From positions 45,916-109,915 of the forward strand of contig CALRJS020000005.1 of the NCBI GenBank assembly GCA_943367595.1: a stretch of 64,000 bases of DNA, written 5' to 3'. Numbering within the stretch: position 1 is the first letter of the stretch; each line of letters starts with the position of its first letter. Below are positions 16,366 to 24,678 of this stretch, piece by piece. Both the position numbers and the translations under genes were made by a program. Source of the stretch: MW101C3 sp943367595. GTDB taxonomy: Bacteria > Cyanobacteriota > Cyanobacteriia > PCC-6307 > Cyanobiaceae. The notes under the pieces are model-generated. The model had not been told where the DNA came from. It did not search any database and saw only the letters and a program-made list of their open reading frames with translations.

Positions 16366-17548
16366 GGGGCACGGCCTCCGGCAAGGAACTGAGCGGTAGC
16401 GGTGGGGGCGCCGCTGGGGCGGAGATCCCCGCTGCAGGGGACGGCGCGGCCGTCAGGGGGGACCGCATGGCTTCCGGTGGGTGCTCCAGCAAGGGCTCGA
16501 GCAGTACGGGCAGGGCAGCAGGCGTGGCAGGGCCAGCGCCGCCACCGGCTGCAGCAACAGTCGCCGCAGCGGCTGCCGGATGGGCTGCCGCAGCAGCTGC
16601 CGCCACGGTTGCGGTGCCCCCGTCCCACTCCTGTACCTGGCGCGCCGGCGTGCGATCGAGACGCAGGCCGAGCAGGTCGGGGCGGCTGTAGTGGCCCACG
16701 CTGTCCATCATCCGTTTGCGCTTGGTGATCAGGGCCGGGTCGAGCTCGGCGATCGCCAGCCCTTCCCCCTCCGGCAGCGGACCCGCCAGGTAGCGGCCTT
16801 CCGGGCTGATCACGGCGGTGTGGCAGCCCCCCTGGCAGGCCTTCTGCAGCGCCGGATCCGGCGTGATCTGATCGAGGTCGGCGGGATCGAGCCAGGCCGT
16901 GGAACTCACCACGAAACAGCCCGCCTCCAGCGCGTGGTGCCGCAGGGTGACGGCCGTCTGCTCACTGAAGATCGGGCCCACCAGTGAACCGGGGAACTGG
17001 GCGCAGTGGATCTCCTCCCCCTGGGCCATCAGGCTGAAGCGGGCCAGCGGGTTGTAGTGCTCCCAGCAGGCCAGGGCACCGATGCGACCCAGCGCCGTGG
17101 GCACCACCGTGAGGCCGGCGCCATCCCCCTGCCCCCACACCATGCGCTCGTGATATGTGGGGGTGAGCTTGCGTCGCTTCAGCAGCAGGGCGCCGTTGGC
17201 GTCGATCAGCAGCTGGGCGTTGTAGAGGCTGCCGCCCTCCCGTTCGTTGATGCCCAGCAGCACGTGCATGGCGTGCTCACGCGCGGCGGCTGCGATGCGG
17301 CGCAGCGCCGGGCCAGGCACCGTCACCGCCTGCTCATAGAGTCGCAGGTGGGAGCGACCCATCAGCGCCGGCGGCTCCACGAAGGAGAAGTAGGGGTAGT
17401 AGGGAAGGAAGGTTTCGGGGAACACGATCAGCTGCACCCCGTGGCCGGCCGCCTCTGTGATCGCTGCCAGCACCCGCTCCACAGACCCCTCCAGGCTGTG
17501 CAGCACCGGACGGATCTGGGCGGCGGCCACGACGATCGGGCCGTTCAT
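16358..17548 (-). CDS. Nit1-type nitrilase with Ala-rich tail
   Basis: This nitrilase-superfamily enzyme should hydrolyse a C-N triple bond or amide. The catalytic triad is visible: Glu45 (FPETF), Lys127 (KRRKL) and Cys161 (ACWEHYNPL), the last in the form seen in true nitrilases. The catalytic domain ends near residue 309. Residues 310-396 are a low-complexity tail very rich in Ala, Pro and Gly, which is unusual. Typical relatives end at about 330-350 residues. Nit1 clusters are induced by nitrogen starvation in Synechocystis and tied to cyanide assimilation in other bacteria. The gene starts two bases after the Sll0783-type gene and overlaps the radical SAM gene. Confidence 0.93.
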   Translation of the reverse strand: MNGPIVVAAAQIRPVLHSLEGSVERVLAAITEAAGHGVQLIVFPETFLPYYPYFSFVEPPALMGRSHLRLYEQAVTVPGPALRRIAAAAREHAMHVLLGINEREGGSLYNAQLLIDANGALLLKRRKLTPTYHERMVWGQGDGAGLTVVPTALGRIGALACWEHYNPLARFSLMAQGEEIHCAQFPGSLVGPIFSEQTAVTLRHHALEAGCFVVSSTAWLDPADLDQITPDPALQKACQGGCHTAVISPEGRYLAGPLPEGEGLAIAELDPALITKRKRMMDSVGHYSRPDLLGLRLDRTPARQVQEWDGGTATVAAAAAAAHPAAAAATVAAAGGGAGPATPAALPVLLEPLLEHPPEAMRSPLTAAPSPAAGISAPAAPPPLPLSSLPEAVPHG

Positions 17549-17550
17549 CG

Positions 17551-18033
17551 TCAGAGCGTCCAGGTGTCGAGGATGAAGGCGCCTTCCTTGCGGTGCATCA
17601 GCACGATGTCGAGCACATCGAGCGGATTCACCGGGGTGATGCCCGCCATCAGTGCTCCCTCGCCATGGCCGTAGAGGGCCTGAAGGGCGAAGCGGCAGGC
17701 ATACACCTTGCCGCCCTGGTCCATGAACTTCTGCAGGCGGGCGTTGAAGTTGAGGTGGCCGTCGAAGGCGGCATCACCGAGCTTGGGGAAACCGCGCTGC
17801 ACCCCGAGGGTGACGCCGGGTCCGTAGAGCAGGATCGAGGTCTCGAAGCCCTTGTTGATCAGGCGACTGGCCTGCAGCAGGTTCACCAGGCCGATCGAGC
17901 CTTCGAAGGCCACGGTGTGAAAGGTGATGAGCGCTTTTTCACCCGGTTCCGCCTTCACATCGGGGAACACCTTCTCCTCGTAATCCACGAGGAAATCGCC
18001 AGGTTGATTGGCGGGGCGGGTGACCTCAGGCAT
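17551..18033 (-). CDS. MSMEG_0572/Sll0783 family nitrogen starvation protein
   Basis: This 160-residue DsrE-like protein is the first cistron of the Nit1 minus-strand operon. Seen are LITFHTVAFEGSIGLVNLL, the ILLYGPGVTLGVQRG loop, and VYACRFALQALYGHGEGAL with a Cys where DsrE proteins carry their redox Cys. In Synechocystis the homologue Sll0783 is strongly induced by nitrogen starvation and needed for polyhydroxybutyrate accumulation. I take the ATG at 18033, where similarity begins; the longer open frame would run through the divergent promoter region. An imperfect NtcA-like site lies about 60 bases upstream. Confidence 0.92.
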   Translation of the reverse strand: MPEVTRPANQPGDFLVDYEEKVFPDVKAEPGEKALITFHTVAFEGSIGLVNLLQASRLINKGFETSILLYGPGVTLGVQRGFPKLGDAAFDGHLNFNARLQKFMDQGGKVYACRFALQALYGHGEGALMAGITPVNPLDVLDIVLMHRKEGAFILDTWTL

Positions 18034-18094
18034 GAAGCGGCGACCTGCGAAAGAAACAGCGTCACGACCATGCACCAGGCCTGTGTGAACGTGC

Positions 18095-18108
18095 GTAGCA
18101 GCCGGCAC
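18095..18108. promoter_or_regulatory. possible NtcA site between divergent Nit1 operons
   Basis: GTA at 18095-18097 and CAC at 18106-18108, separated by eight bases, make one mismatch from the NtcA consensus GTA-N8-TAC. The site lies in the 148-base gap between the Sll0783-type gene and the divergent flavoprotein gene. On the minus strand a catggt hexamer lies about 22 bases downstream, the spacing of an NtcA-activated -10. The match is imperfect and such sites occur by chance, so this is a weak call supported mainly by context. Confidence 0.3.
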
Positions 18109-18181
18109 CAAACGGCAGAGCCCGTGCTGGCCTGCGATTTGGTCTTGATTGCTACCGGGCCGCCCCTCACGGCAACCCACG

Positions 18182-19621
18182 ATGGATGGGGTGATGGCCT
18201 GGCCGCGCCACTTTCTTCCTCCCCTTCGCCGCCTGCCCGTGGGGTCAGCCTCCACCTCACCCGCCGCTTCCGCCCCTCAGACCATCGCCGCATCTTCCGG
18301 TGCTGCACCCGCGCCGGCCGCGGCAGTGGTTGATGCCGCCCCAGGCAGGGCGCCGGTCGTGGTCATCGGCGGCGGCCAGGCGGGGCTGTCGGTGGCGAGC
18401 TGCCTGCAGCAACGCGGCATCGAGGCGCTCGTGCTGGAGCGCCATCAGGTGGGCTACGCGTGGGAGCAGCAGCGCTGGGATTCCTTCTGCCTGGTCACCC
18501 CCAACTGGCAGTGCCGCCTGCCCGGCTTCCCCTACGACGGCGATGACCCCGACGGCTTCATGGGCCGTGAGGCGATCGTCGACTACCTGCGCCGCTTCGC
18601 CGAACGCTCGGCCATCACCGTGCAGGAGGGGGTGAGCGTGGAACGGCTGCTGCCCAGCGGCAACGGCTACCGCCTGTTCACCAGCACCGGCGTGATCGAC
18701 ACCGAGCAGGTGGTGATCGCCACCGGCGCCTACCACCACCCGCGCCGCCACCCGATGGCCGAGCGGCTGCCCGGCAAGGTGCTTCAGCTCGACGCCCGCG
18801 ACTACCGCCATCCCGATCAGCTGCCGGAGGGCCCGGTGCTGGTGGTGGGCAGCGGCCAGTCGGGCTGCCAGATCGCCGAAGACCTCTTCCTGGCCGGGCG
18901 TCGCGTGCACCTCAGCGTGGGTTCGGCGCCCCGTTCGCCGCGCCGTTACCGCGGCCGCGACGTGGTGGAGTGGCTGGAGCGGATGGGGGTCTACGACACC
19001 CCGATCGACGCCCACGCCGATCCCCGCGCCGTCCGCCACAAGACCAACCACTACCTGACCGGCCGGGACGGCGGCCGCGAGATCGACCTGCGCCAGCGGG
19101 CCAACGAAGGCATGGTGCTGCACGGCCGGCTGGAGCGGATCACCGCAACAGGCCTGAGCTTTGCCGACAACCTGGCCGCCAACCTGGATGCGGCCGATGC
19201 CGTGTACACCCGCATCCGCGCCAGCATCGACGCCTACATCGCCGCCAATGGCATCGACGCGCCGCTGGAGCCGCCGTACCAGCCCTGCTGGCGCCCTGCC
19301 CCGAGCCCCCAGCTCAGCTTGATCGACCTCTACAAGGAGCCGCTGGCCGCCGTGATCTGGTGCACGGGCTACCGCTCCGATTTCAGCTGGGTGGAAGTGC
19401 CGGTGTTCGATGGCAGCGGTGAACCGGTGCACCACCGGGGCATCACGCAGGCCGAGGGGCTCTATTTCATCGGTCTGCCGTGGCTGCACACCTGGGGCTC
19501 GGGCCGCTTCTGCGGCATCGGCAGCGACGCCGACCACCTCGCCCAGCGGATCCAGCAGCAGCTGCAGCCTCGCGGCAGCCGCACGGAGCCGCTGGAATGC
19601 ACTGCACTGCTCGGCTCATGA
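18182..19621 (+). CDS. flavin-dependent oxidoreductase, MSMEG_0569 family
   Basis: A flavoprotein of about 479 residues related to flavin monooxygenases. The FAD site is VVVIGGGQAGLSVA, a second nucleotide-binding motif reads VLVVGSGQSGCQIAEDL, and the signature IWCTGYRSDFSWV comes late. GLYFIGLPWLHTWGSGRF follows near the end. It is an invariant Nit1-cluster member. About 55 residues before the FAD motif are Pro/Ala-rich. ATG 18182, ATG 18194 and GTG 18239 are all possible starts, so the true N terminus is uncertain. It is divergent from the minus-strand operon and overlaps the desaturase by four bases. Confidence 0.9.
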   Translation: MDGVMAWPRHFLPPLRRLPVGSASTSPAASAPQTIAASSGAAPAPAAAVVDAAPGRAPVVVIGGGQAGLSVASCLQQRGIEALVLERHQVGYAWEQQRWDSFCLVTPNWQCRLPGFPYDGDDPDGFMGREAIVDYLRRFAERSAITVQEGVSVERLLPSGNGYRLFTSTGVIDTEQVVIATGAYHHPRRHPMAERLPGKVLQLDARDYRHPDQLPEGPVLVVGSGQSGCQIAEDLFLAGRRVHLSVGSAPRSPRRYRGRDVVEWLERMGVYDTPIDAHADPRAVRHKTNHYLTGRDGGREIDLRQRANEGMVLHGRLERITATGLSFADNLAANLDAADAVYTRIRASIDAYIAANGIDAPLEPPYQPCWRPAPSPQLSLIDLYKEPLAAVIWCTGYRSDFSWVEVPVFDGSGEPVHHRGITQAEGLYFIGLPWLHTWGSGRFCGIGSDADHLAQRIQQQLQPRGSRTEPLECTALLGS

Positions 19622-20622
19622 CGGCTGTGGACCATCCAGCGGCGACCCCCCCCGTGGACGACCATCCAGGGGCGACCCCTTCAACCGACGCCAGCGCCCT
19701 GATTCCCGCCGGCGAGCTGCGCGAGCTCAATGGCCGCTCCGATCGGGCCGGCTGGCTGCAGACCCTCTCCCATGCGGCGCTGATCCTGGCGACGGGCTGG
19801 GTATGGGGCGATGAGCGGCTCAGCCTGCTGCTGCGCCTGCCGGCCCTGCTGCTGTGTGGCTGGGGCCTGGCCTTCGCCTTCTGCGCCATGCACGAATGCG
19901 GCCACCGCACCGCCTTCGCCAGCCGCGCCGTCAACGACGCCGTGGCCTGGTGGGCGGGGGTGCTGAGCTTCTACAACGCCGACTTCTACCGCCGCTACCA
20001 CCAGTGGCACCACCGCTACACCCACCAGCCGGGTTTTGATCCCGAACTGGAAGACCAACCGCCCAGCAGCCGCTGGGCCTACCTGCTCGAACTCAGCGGC
20101 CTGCCCTGGTGGAACGCCAAGCTGCGCGGCCACCTGCGCGGCCTGCGCGGTGAGTTCAGCGCCAACCCCTACATCCCCGCCGATGCGGCGCCAGCGGTGC
20201 GCCGCTCCCTGCTGAAGCAGGCGGCTGTGTATGGCGTGCTGCTGCTGCTGTCGTTGCCAGGGGGCAACGGCTTCCTGCTCTGGCACTGGCTGCTGCCGCT
20301 GGCGCTGGGGCAACCGCTGCTGCGTTTCGTGCTGCTGGCCGAGCACGGCGGCTGTGACACCGGCACCAACGGCCTGAGCAACACCCGCACCACCCTCACC
20401 CTGGCGCCGCTGCGCTGGCTGATGTGGAACATGCCGTTCCACGCCGAGCACCACCTGTTCGCCTCGGTGCCGTTCCATGCCCTGCCGGCAGCCCACCAGT
20501 GGCTGGCGCCCCAGCTGCGTCACCTGGATCCGGGCTACCTGGCGGTGCACCGCCGCTTCCTGGCCGATCCGTCGCTGCTGGAGCTGCCCGCCGCCCCCAC
20601 CCTCCAGCCGCAGCCGGTTTGA
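19618..20622 (+). CDS. membrane fatty-acid desaturase-like protein
   Basis: The 334-residue integral membrane di-iron enzyme shows three histidine boxes: HECGH, HQWHHRYTH and, late in the protein, HAEHHLF. Hydrophobic segments surround them. The family uses O2 and ferredoxin or a reductase to desaturate or hydroxylate acyl chains or other hydrophobic substrates. The ATG at 19618 overlaps the flavoprotein stop by four bases, so a desaturase is translationally coupled to an invariant Nit1 gene. The substrate may be the pathway intermediate and not a membrane lipid; that is inference. Confidence 0.9.
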   Translation: MTAVDHPAATPPVDDHPGATPSTDASALIPAGELRELNGRSDRAGWLQTLSHAALILATGWVWGDERLSLLLRLPALLLCGWGLAFAFCAMHECGHRTAFASRAVNDAVAWWAGVLSFYNADFYRRYHQWHHRYTHQPGFDPELEDQPPSSRWAYLLELSGLPWWNAKLRGHLRGLRGEFSANPYIPADAAPAVRRSLLKQAAVYGVLLLLSLPGGNGFLLWHWLLPLALGQPLLRFVLLAEHGGCDTGTNGLSNTRTTLTLAPLRWLMWNMPFHAEHHLFASVPFHALPAAHQWLAPQLRHLDPGYLAVHRRFLADPSLLELPAAPTLQPQPV

Positions 20623-21608
20623 GCGCCCCGGCATCCAGCGGCGACCGCCACTTCCCGCTGGGGCCATTCCGCTTCCACTGCGGCCAGACGCTGCCGGATG
20701 CCTGGCTGTCGTTCCGGGTGTACGGCACGCTCAACCCGGAGCGCTCCAACCTGGTGCTCTACCCCAGTTCCTACGGGGCCTGGCCGGAGGACATCGAATG
20801 GGTGGTGGGCCCGATCCTCGACCCGGAACGCTGGTGCGTGGTGCTGGTGAGCCAGTTCGGCAACGGCCGCTCCAGCAGCCCCAGCAACAGCGCCATGGGG
20901 CTGGCGGAAGACGGCTGGGTGATCCACCACAGCGACAACCTGCGCGCCCAGCAGCAGCTGATCCAGGGGCTGTTCGGGGTGGAGCGGCTGGCGCTCGTGT
21001 ACGGCTGGTCGATGGGGGCGCAGCAGGCGTATCACTGGGGTGCTCTGGCCCCGGCGGCGGTGGAGCGGCTGTTCTGCCTCTGCGGCACGGCCCACACCAC
21101 CCCCCACAACCGCCTGTTCCTGCTGAGCCTGCGCCAGGCGCTCACCGCCGATCCGGCCTGGGACGGCCACCGCTTCCGCGCCAGGCCCGAGCAGGGTCTG
21201 CGCACCTTCGCGCTGATCTACGCCAGCTGGGCCGCCAGCCAGGTCTATTACAAGGAGGGGCGCCACCTGGTGCAGGGCATCGGCAGCGTGGAGGAGGCGG
21301 TGGAGCGCAGCTGGCTGCCGGCCTACCGGCGCCATGATCCCCACGACCTGATCGCCATGCTCGATGCCTGGCTGGCCAACGCCCTGCCGGCACCGTTGAG
21401 TGCCATCCGCGCCCGCACCACCGTGCTCGCCGGCAGCCACGACCTCTATTTCACCCCCGACGACTGCGCCGCCGAGGCCCGTCAGATTCCCGGCGCCCAC
21501 TTCGCGGTGATCGACTCGGTGCTGGGCCATCGCGCCGGCAACCCCCGCGACGCGCCAGCCGAGCAGGCCTTCATCCGCAGCGCCCTGGAGCGGCTCTGCG
21601 ACGACTGA
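20619..21608 (+). CDS. alpha/beta hydrolase, MetX-like
   Basis: A 329-residue alpha/beta hydrolase of the homoserine-acetyltransferase-like group. The nucleophile elbow is VYGWSMGAQQAYHW, the N-terminal strand region is FRVYGTLNPERSNLVLYP, and the acid and His parts appear in VLAGSHDLYFTPDD and SVLGHRAGNPRD. No ATG suits the start. A TTG at 20619 overlaps the desaturase stop (TTGA) and gives a normal N terminus, so I use it. The same TTGA arrangement occurs at 50761. It lies between the desaturase and the glutamine-synthetase-like gene in the plus-strand Nit1 arm. Confidence 0.85.
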   Translation: MSAPASSGDRHFPLGPFRFHCGQTLPDAWLSFRVYGTLNPERSNLVLYPSSYGAWPEDIEWVVGPILDPERWCVVLVSQFGNGRSSSPSNSAMGLAEDGWVIHHSDNLRAQQQLIQGLFGVERLALVYGWSMGAQQAYHWGALAPAAVERLFCLCGTAHTTPHNRLFLLSLRQALTADPAWDGHRFRARPEQGLRTFALIYASWAASQVYYKEGRHLVQGIGSVEEAVERSWLPAYRRHDPHDLIAMLDAWLANALPAPLSAIRARTTVLAGSHDLYFTPDDCAAEARQIPGAHFAVIDSVLGHRAGNPRDAPAEQAFIRSALERLCDD

Positions 21609-21662
21609 CGCCGTCCAACCCGCCGCCCCAGGCCCTTCGCCCCCTTCACCCCCACAGCTTCG

Positions 21663-22904
21663 ATGACCGACCTGGCCCGCTTCGCGACCGATCGCGGCAT
21701 CCGCCACGTGCTCTTCTCGTTCACCGATCTGTTCGGGGTGCAACGGGCCAAGCTCGTGCCGGTGGCGGCGGTGCAGGAGGTGGCGGCCGCCGGTGCCGGT
21801 TTCGCCGGCTTCGCCGCCTGGCTGGCCATGACCCCCGCCGACCCCGACGTGCTGGGCCTGCCGGACACCGCCAGCTTGATGGTGCTGCCGTGGCAGCGGG
21901 ATGTGGCCTGGGTGGCCACCGATCTGCAGGTGGGCGGCCTGCCGCTGGAGCAGTCGCCGCGCTGGGTGCTGAAGTGCCAGCTGGAGCGGGCGGTGCGGCT
22001 GGGCTACCACTTCCGCACCGGTGTGGAGGCGGAATTCTTCCTGCTGCAGCCCGGCGGCGCCGCCATCGCCGATGGCGACGACAGCCAGAGCAAACCCTGC
22101 TACGACCAGCTGGCGCTGATGCGGCAGTACCCGCTGATCGGCGGCCTGCTCGATGGCATGGGCGACCTGGGCTGGGGGCCGTACCAGGCCGATCACGAGG
22201 ACGCCAACGGTCAGTTCGAGCTCAACTGGACCTACGCCGATGCCCTGGTCACCGCCGACCGCCATGCCTTCTTCCGGGTGATGGCGCAGGCGATGGCCGA
22301 GCAGCACGGCGCGCGGGTGAGCTTTTCGCCCAAGCCGTTCCTCGCCCTCACCGGCAACGGCGCCCACCTGCACCATTCGCTCTGGAACGCCGACGGCCAC
22401 AACCTGTTCCACGATCCACGCGGACCGCTGGGCCTGTCGGCGCTGGCCTACAACTTCCTGGGCGGGTTGCTGGAGCATGCGCCGGCGCTCTGCGCGATCA
22501 CCAACCCGGTGGCCGAGAGCTACCAACGGCTCGGCGGCCTCCGCACCACCTCCGGCTCCACCTGGTCACCGGGCTGGATCAGCTACGGCGGCAACAACCG
22601 CACCCACATGGTGCGCATCCCCGACGACCAGCGGCTCGAGCTGCGCCTCGCCGATGGCGCCGCCAACCCCTACCTGCTGCCGGCGGCGGTGCTGGCCGCC
22701 GGGCTCGATGGCATTGAGCGGAAGCTCGACCCCGGCCCTCGCGATGACGCCAACGCCTACACCGATCCGCCGATCGGCCGGGCGCGGCCGCTGCCGGGCA
22801 GCGTGGAGGAGGCGCTGGACGCCTTCGCCGCCGACAAGGTGCTGCGTCATGCGCTGGGTGAACCGTTCTGCCAGGCCTATGAACAGCTGCGGCGGCAGAC
22901 GTGA
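21663..22904 (+). CDS. glutamine synthetase family protein (GlnT-like, type III)
   Basis: This 413-residue ATP-dependent ligase has glutamine-synthetase fold motifs: GVEAEFFLL (metal-binding Glu pair), HEDANGQFELNW, TGNGAHLHHSLWN and the substrate-Arg region YGGNNRTHMVRIP. The shorter length and the missing adenylylation region fit the GlnT or gamma-glutamyl-ligase branch rather than GlnA. It may ligate ammonia, or an amine released by the nitrilase pathway, to glutamate. It closes the plus-strand Nit1 arm, 54 bases after the hydrolase, and ends two bases from a convergent gene. The substrate amine is not predictable. Confidence 0.88.
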   Translation: MTDLARFATDRGIRHVLFSFTDLFGVQRAKLVPVAAVQEVAAAGAGFAGFAAWLAMTPADPDVLGLPDTASLMVLPWQRDVAWVATDLQVGGLPLEQSPRWVLKCQLERAVRLGYHFRTGVEAEFFLLQPGGAAIADGDDSQSKPCYDQLALMRQYPLIGGLLDGMGDLGWGPYQADHEDANGQFELNWTYADALVTADRHAFFRVMAQAMAEQHGARVSFSPKPFLALTGNGAHLHHSLWNADGHNLFHDPRGPLGLSALAYNFLGGLLEHAPALCAITNPVAESYQRLGGLRTTSGSTWSPGWISYGGNNRTHMVRIPDDQRLELRLADGAANPYLLPAAVLAAGLDGIERKLDPGPRDDANAYTDPPIGRARPLPGSVEEALDAFAADKVLRHALGEPFCQAYEQLRRQT

Positions 22905-22906
22905 GT

Positions 22907-23461
22907 TCAGGCGCGCGGGTAAAGCCAGCGGCGAAACAGCCGCGTCACCCGTGGCATCACCACGTAGGTCATCAGGGTCACCGTCAAGGCGGTGACCAGC
23001 AGGGTGCGCAGCAGGGGGTTCAGCTCCCGCACCAGGGGCGAGAGCACCAGGCTGATCAGGTTGATCAGCAGGAAGATCGTCAGGGTGGTGATCACCACCA
23101 TCTTGTGGCGGGGCGGCGGCGGCACCCCCGGCTGCCGGGGCAGGGTGAACCAGGTTTCCAGCCCACTCAGCACGGAGATCTGCGGTGGCGCCTGCGTGTG
23201 CTCCGCCACGCGTGCCAGCAGGGCCAGGCGCAGCGGCGACACCTCCCAGCGGCGCAGCTGGCTGTGGCGCGCGAACTTGAACACGATCCGGTAAGTGGAA
23301 TCGTGTTCATCCACCGGGCGGTACACATTCACGCCCAGATGGCCCTCGCAGAGGCGGGCGGCGGCCACCAGCTCGCTCAGGGCCGCCTCGAAGGCTTCCG
23401 TGCGGCCGGGCTTCACCCGCTGCAGCACATCGACAGTGACGGCGGGATCCTCGTGGGGCAT
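22907..23461 (-). CDS. ABM-domain membrane protein
   Basis: A 184-residue protein: an N-terminal antibiotic-biosynthesis-monooxygenase (ferredoxin-like) domain of about 95 residues (VDVLQRVKPGRTEAFEAAL, then LGVNVYRP and RIVFKF), followed by two membrane helices (TTLTIFLLINLISLVL and TLLVTALTVTLMTYVVM). This ABM-plus-two-helix form is common in cyanobacteria and proteobacteria and its role is unknown. An ATG at 23470 three codons upstream is an equally possible start. The stop nearly abuts the stop of the glutamine-synthetase-like gene. Confidence 0.8.
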   Translation of the reverse strand: MPHEDPAVTVDVLQRVKPGRTEAFEAALSELVAAARLCEGHLGVNVYRPVDEHDSTYRIVFKFARHSQLRRWEVSPLRLALLARVAEHTQAPPQISVLSGLETWFTLPRQPGVPPPPRHKMVVITTLTIFLLINLISLVLSPLVRELNPLLRTLLVTALTVTLMTYVVMPRVTRLFRRWLYPRA

Positions 23462-23490
23462 GCAGCGCAACCCTCAGCGGGTGAGGGCGG

Positions 23491-24678
23491 ATGAGCAACC
23501 TGGCGGTGATTCTGTACGTGTGCCTGGGTGCGGCGCTCGGCCAGACCGGCCTGTTCATCGATCTGCCTTCCCTGCCGCAGCTGGCCGATGCGTTCGGCGT
23601 CGATGCCGCCGCCACCCAGACCACCGTCACCGCCTATGCGCTCGGCTACGGCGCCTCCCAGCTGGTCTGGGGGCCGCTCTCCGATCGGCGCGGCCGCCGG
23701 CCGATCGCCCTGGCCGGGCTCTCGGTGTTCACCACCGCCAGCCTGCTGCTGGCCGTCGTGCCGGGCTTCGAGGCGTTCCGGCTGCTGCGGGTGGTGCAGG
23801 GGATCGGGGCCGGCTGCGGCACCTCGGTGTCGCGGGCGGCGCTGCGGGATGTGCTGAGCAACCGGGAGCTGGCGCGGGCGATGTCGTTCGCCAGCATCAG
23901 CTTCGCGCTGGCACTCGGCTTTGCCCCCTTCGTGGGCGGTCTGATCGGGCGCGCCACCAGCTGGCGGGTGGATTTCCTGCTGGTGGCGGCGCTGGGGCTC
24001 GCCACCACCCTCTACCTGGCCCGCGCCCTGCCTGAGTCGCTCAGCCGGGAGCAGGCGGCGGCCGCCACCCGTCCATCCGTGGCGGCGATCGGCCGCGGCT
24101 ACCTGCGGCTCGCCGTGGATGCCCGGTTCCTGCTGCCGTCGCTGATCGCCACCGTCGCCACCGGCATGATCGCCCTGTACGACGCCGCCAGTCCTTTCAT
24201 CTATGAGACGCGCTTCGGTTTCGACGCCGCGGGCTTCGGCTCCCTCTCGCTCGGGCTCACCGTGGCCTACATCGCCGGTGCGCTGATGGTGGTGCGGTTC
24301 GTGGTGGTCAGGGGGCAGCCATGGCTGCTGCGCTTCGGGCTGGGGGCGATGCTGCTCGGTGGCCTGCTGATGGCGGGGCTGGGGCTGGGCGGCTGGTTCG
24401 ACACCCTCTCCCTGTTCCTGCCGATGCTGGTGATCGTCTTCGGCGGCAGTGTGCTCGTGCCGATCGGGCTGGCGATGCCGATGCAGGCGTTTCCCGCCCA
24501 GGCCGGGCAGGCCTCCGCCCTCACCGGCTTTCTGCAGCAGGAGGGGACGGGGCTGCTGGTGCTGATCGCCACCGTGCTGCCCACCACCTCCCAGCTGCCG
24601 CTCGCGCTCACGCTGCTCACCCTGGCCCTGGTGCTGGGGCTGCTGGTCCGCTCCTACACCCGCCTCTCTCCGGCATGA
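23491..24678 (+). CDS. MFS transporter, Bcr/CflA type
   Basis: The 395-residue, 12-helix drug/H+ antiporter-type protein opens with a hydrophobic helix ending in DLPSLPQLADAFG. It has the MFS motif A in QLVWGPLSDRRGRRPIAL and motif C-like GIGAGCGTSVSRAA, both typical of Bcr/CflA proteins. The start lies 29 bases from the divergent ABM gene. The ATGA overlap with the next gene couples it to a ClC channel. The exported compound cannot be told. Confidence 0.9.
   Translation: MSNLAVILYVCLGAALGQTGLFIDLPSLPQLADAFGVDAAATQTTVTAYALGYGASQLVWGPLSDRRGRRPIALAGLSVFTTASLLLAVVPGFEAFRLLRVVQGIGAGCGTSVSRAALRDVLSNRELARAMSFASISFALALGFAPFVGGLIGRATSWRVDFLLVAALGLATTLYLARALPESLSREQAAAATRPSVAAIGRGYLRLAVDARFLLPSLIATVATGMIALYDAASPFIYETRFGFDAAGFGSLSLGLTVAYIAGALMVVRFVVVRGQPWLLRFGLGAMLLGGLLMAGLGLGGWFDTLSLFLPMLVIVFGGSVLVPIGLAMPMQAFPAQAGQASALTGFLQQEGTGLLVLIATVLPTTSQLPLALTLLTLALVLGLLVRSYTRLSPA

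Noticed and set aside
20535..22526. A minus-strand open frame of 663 codons opposite the hydrolase and glutamine-synthetase-like genes
   Set aside because: Same antisense composition artefact; the plus strand is fully explained by two recognised families.
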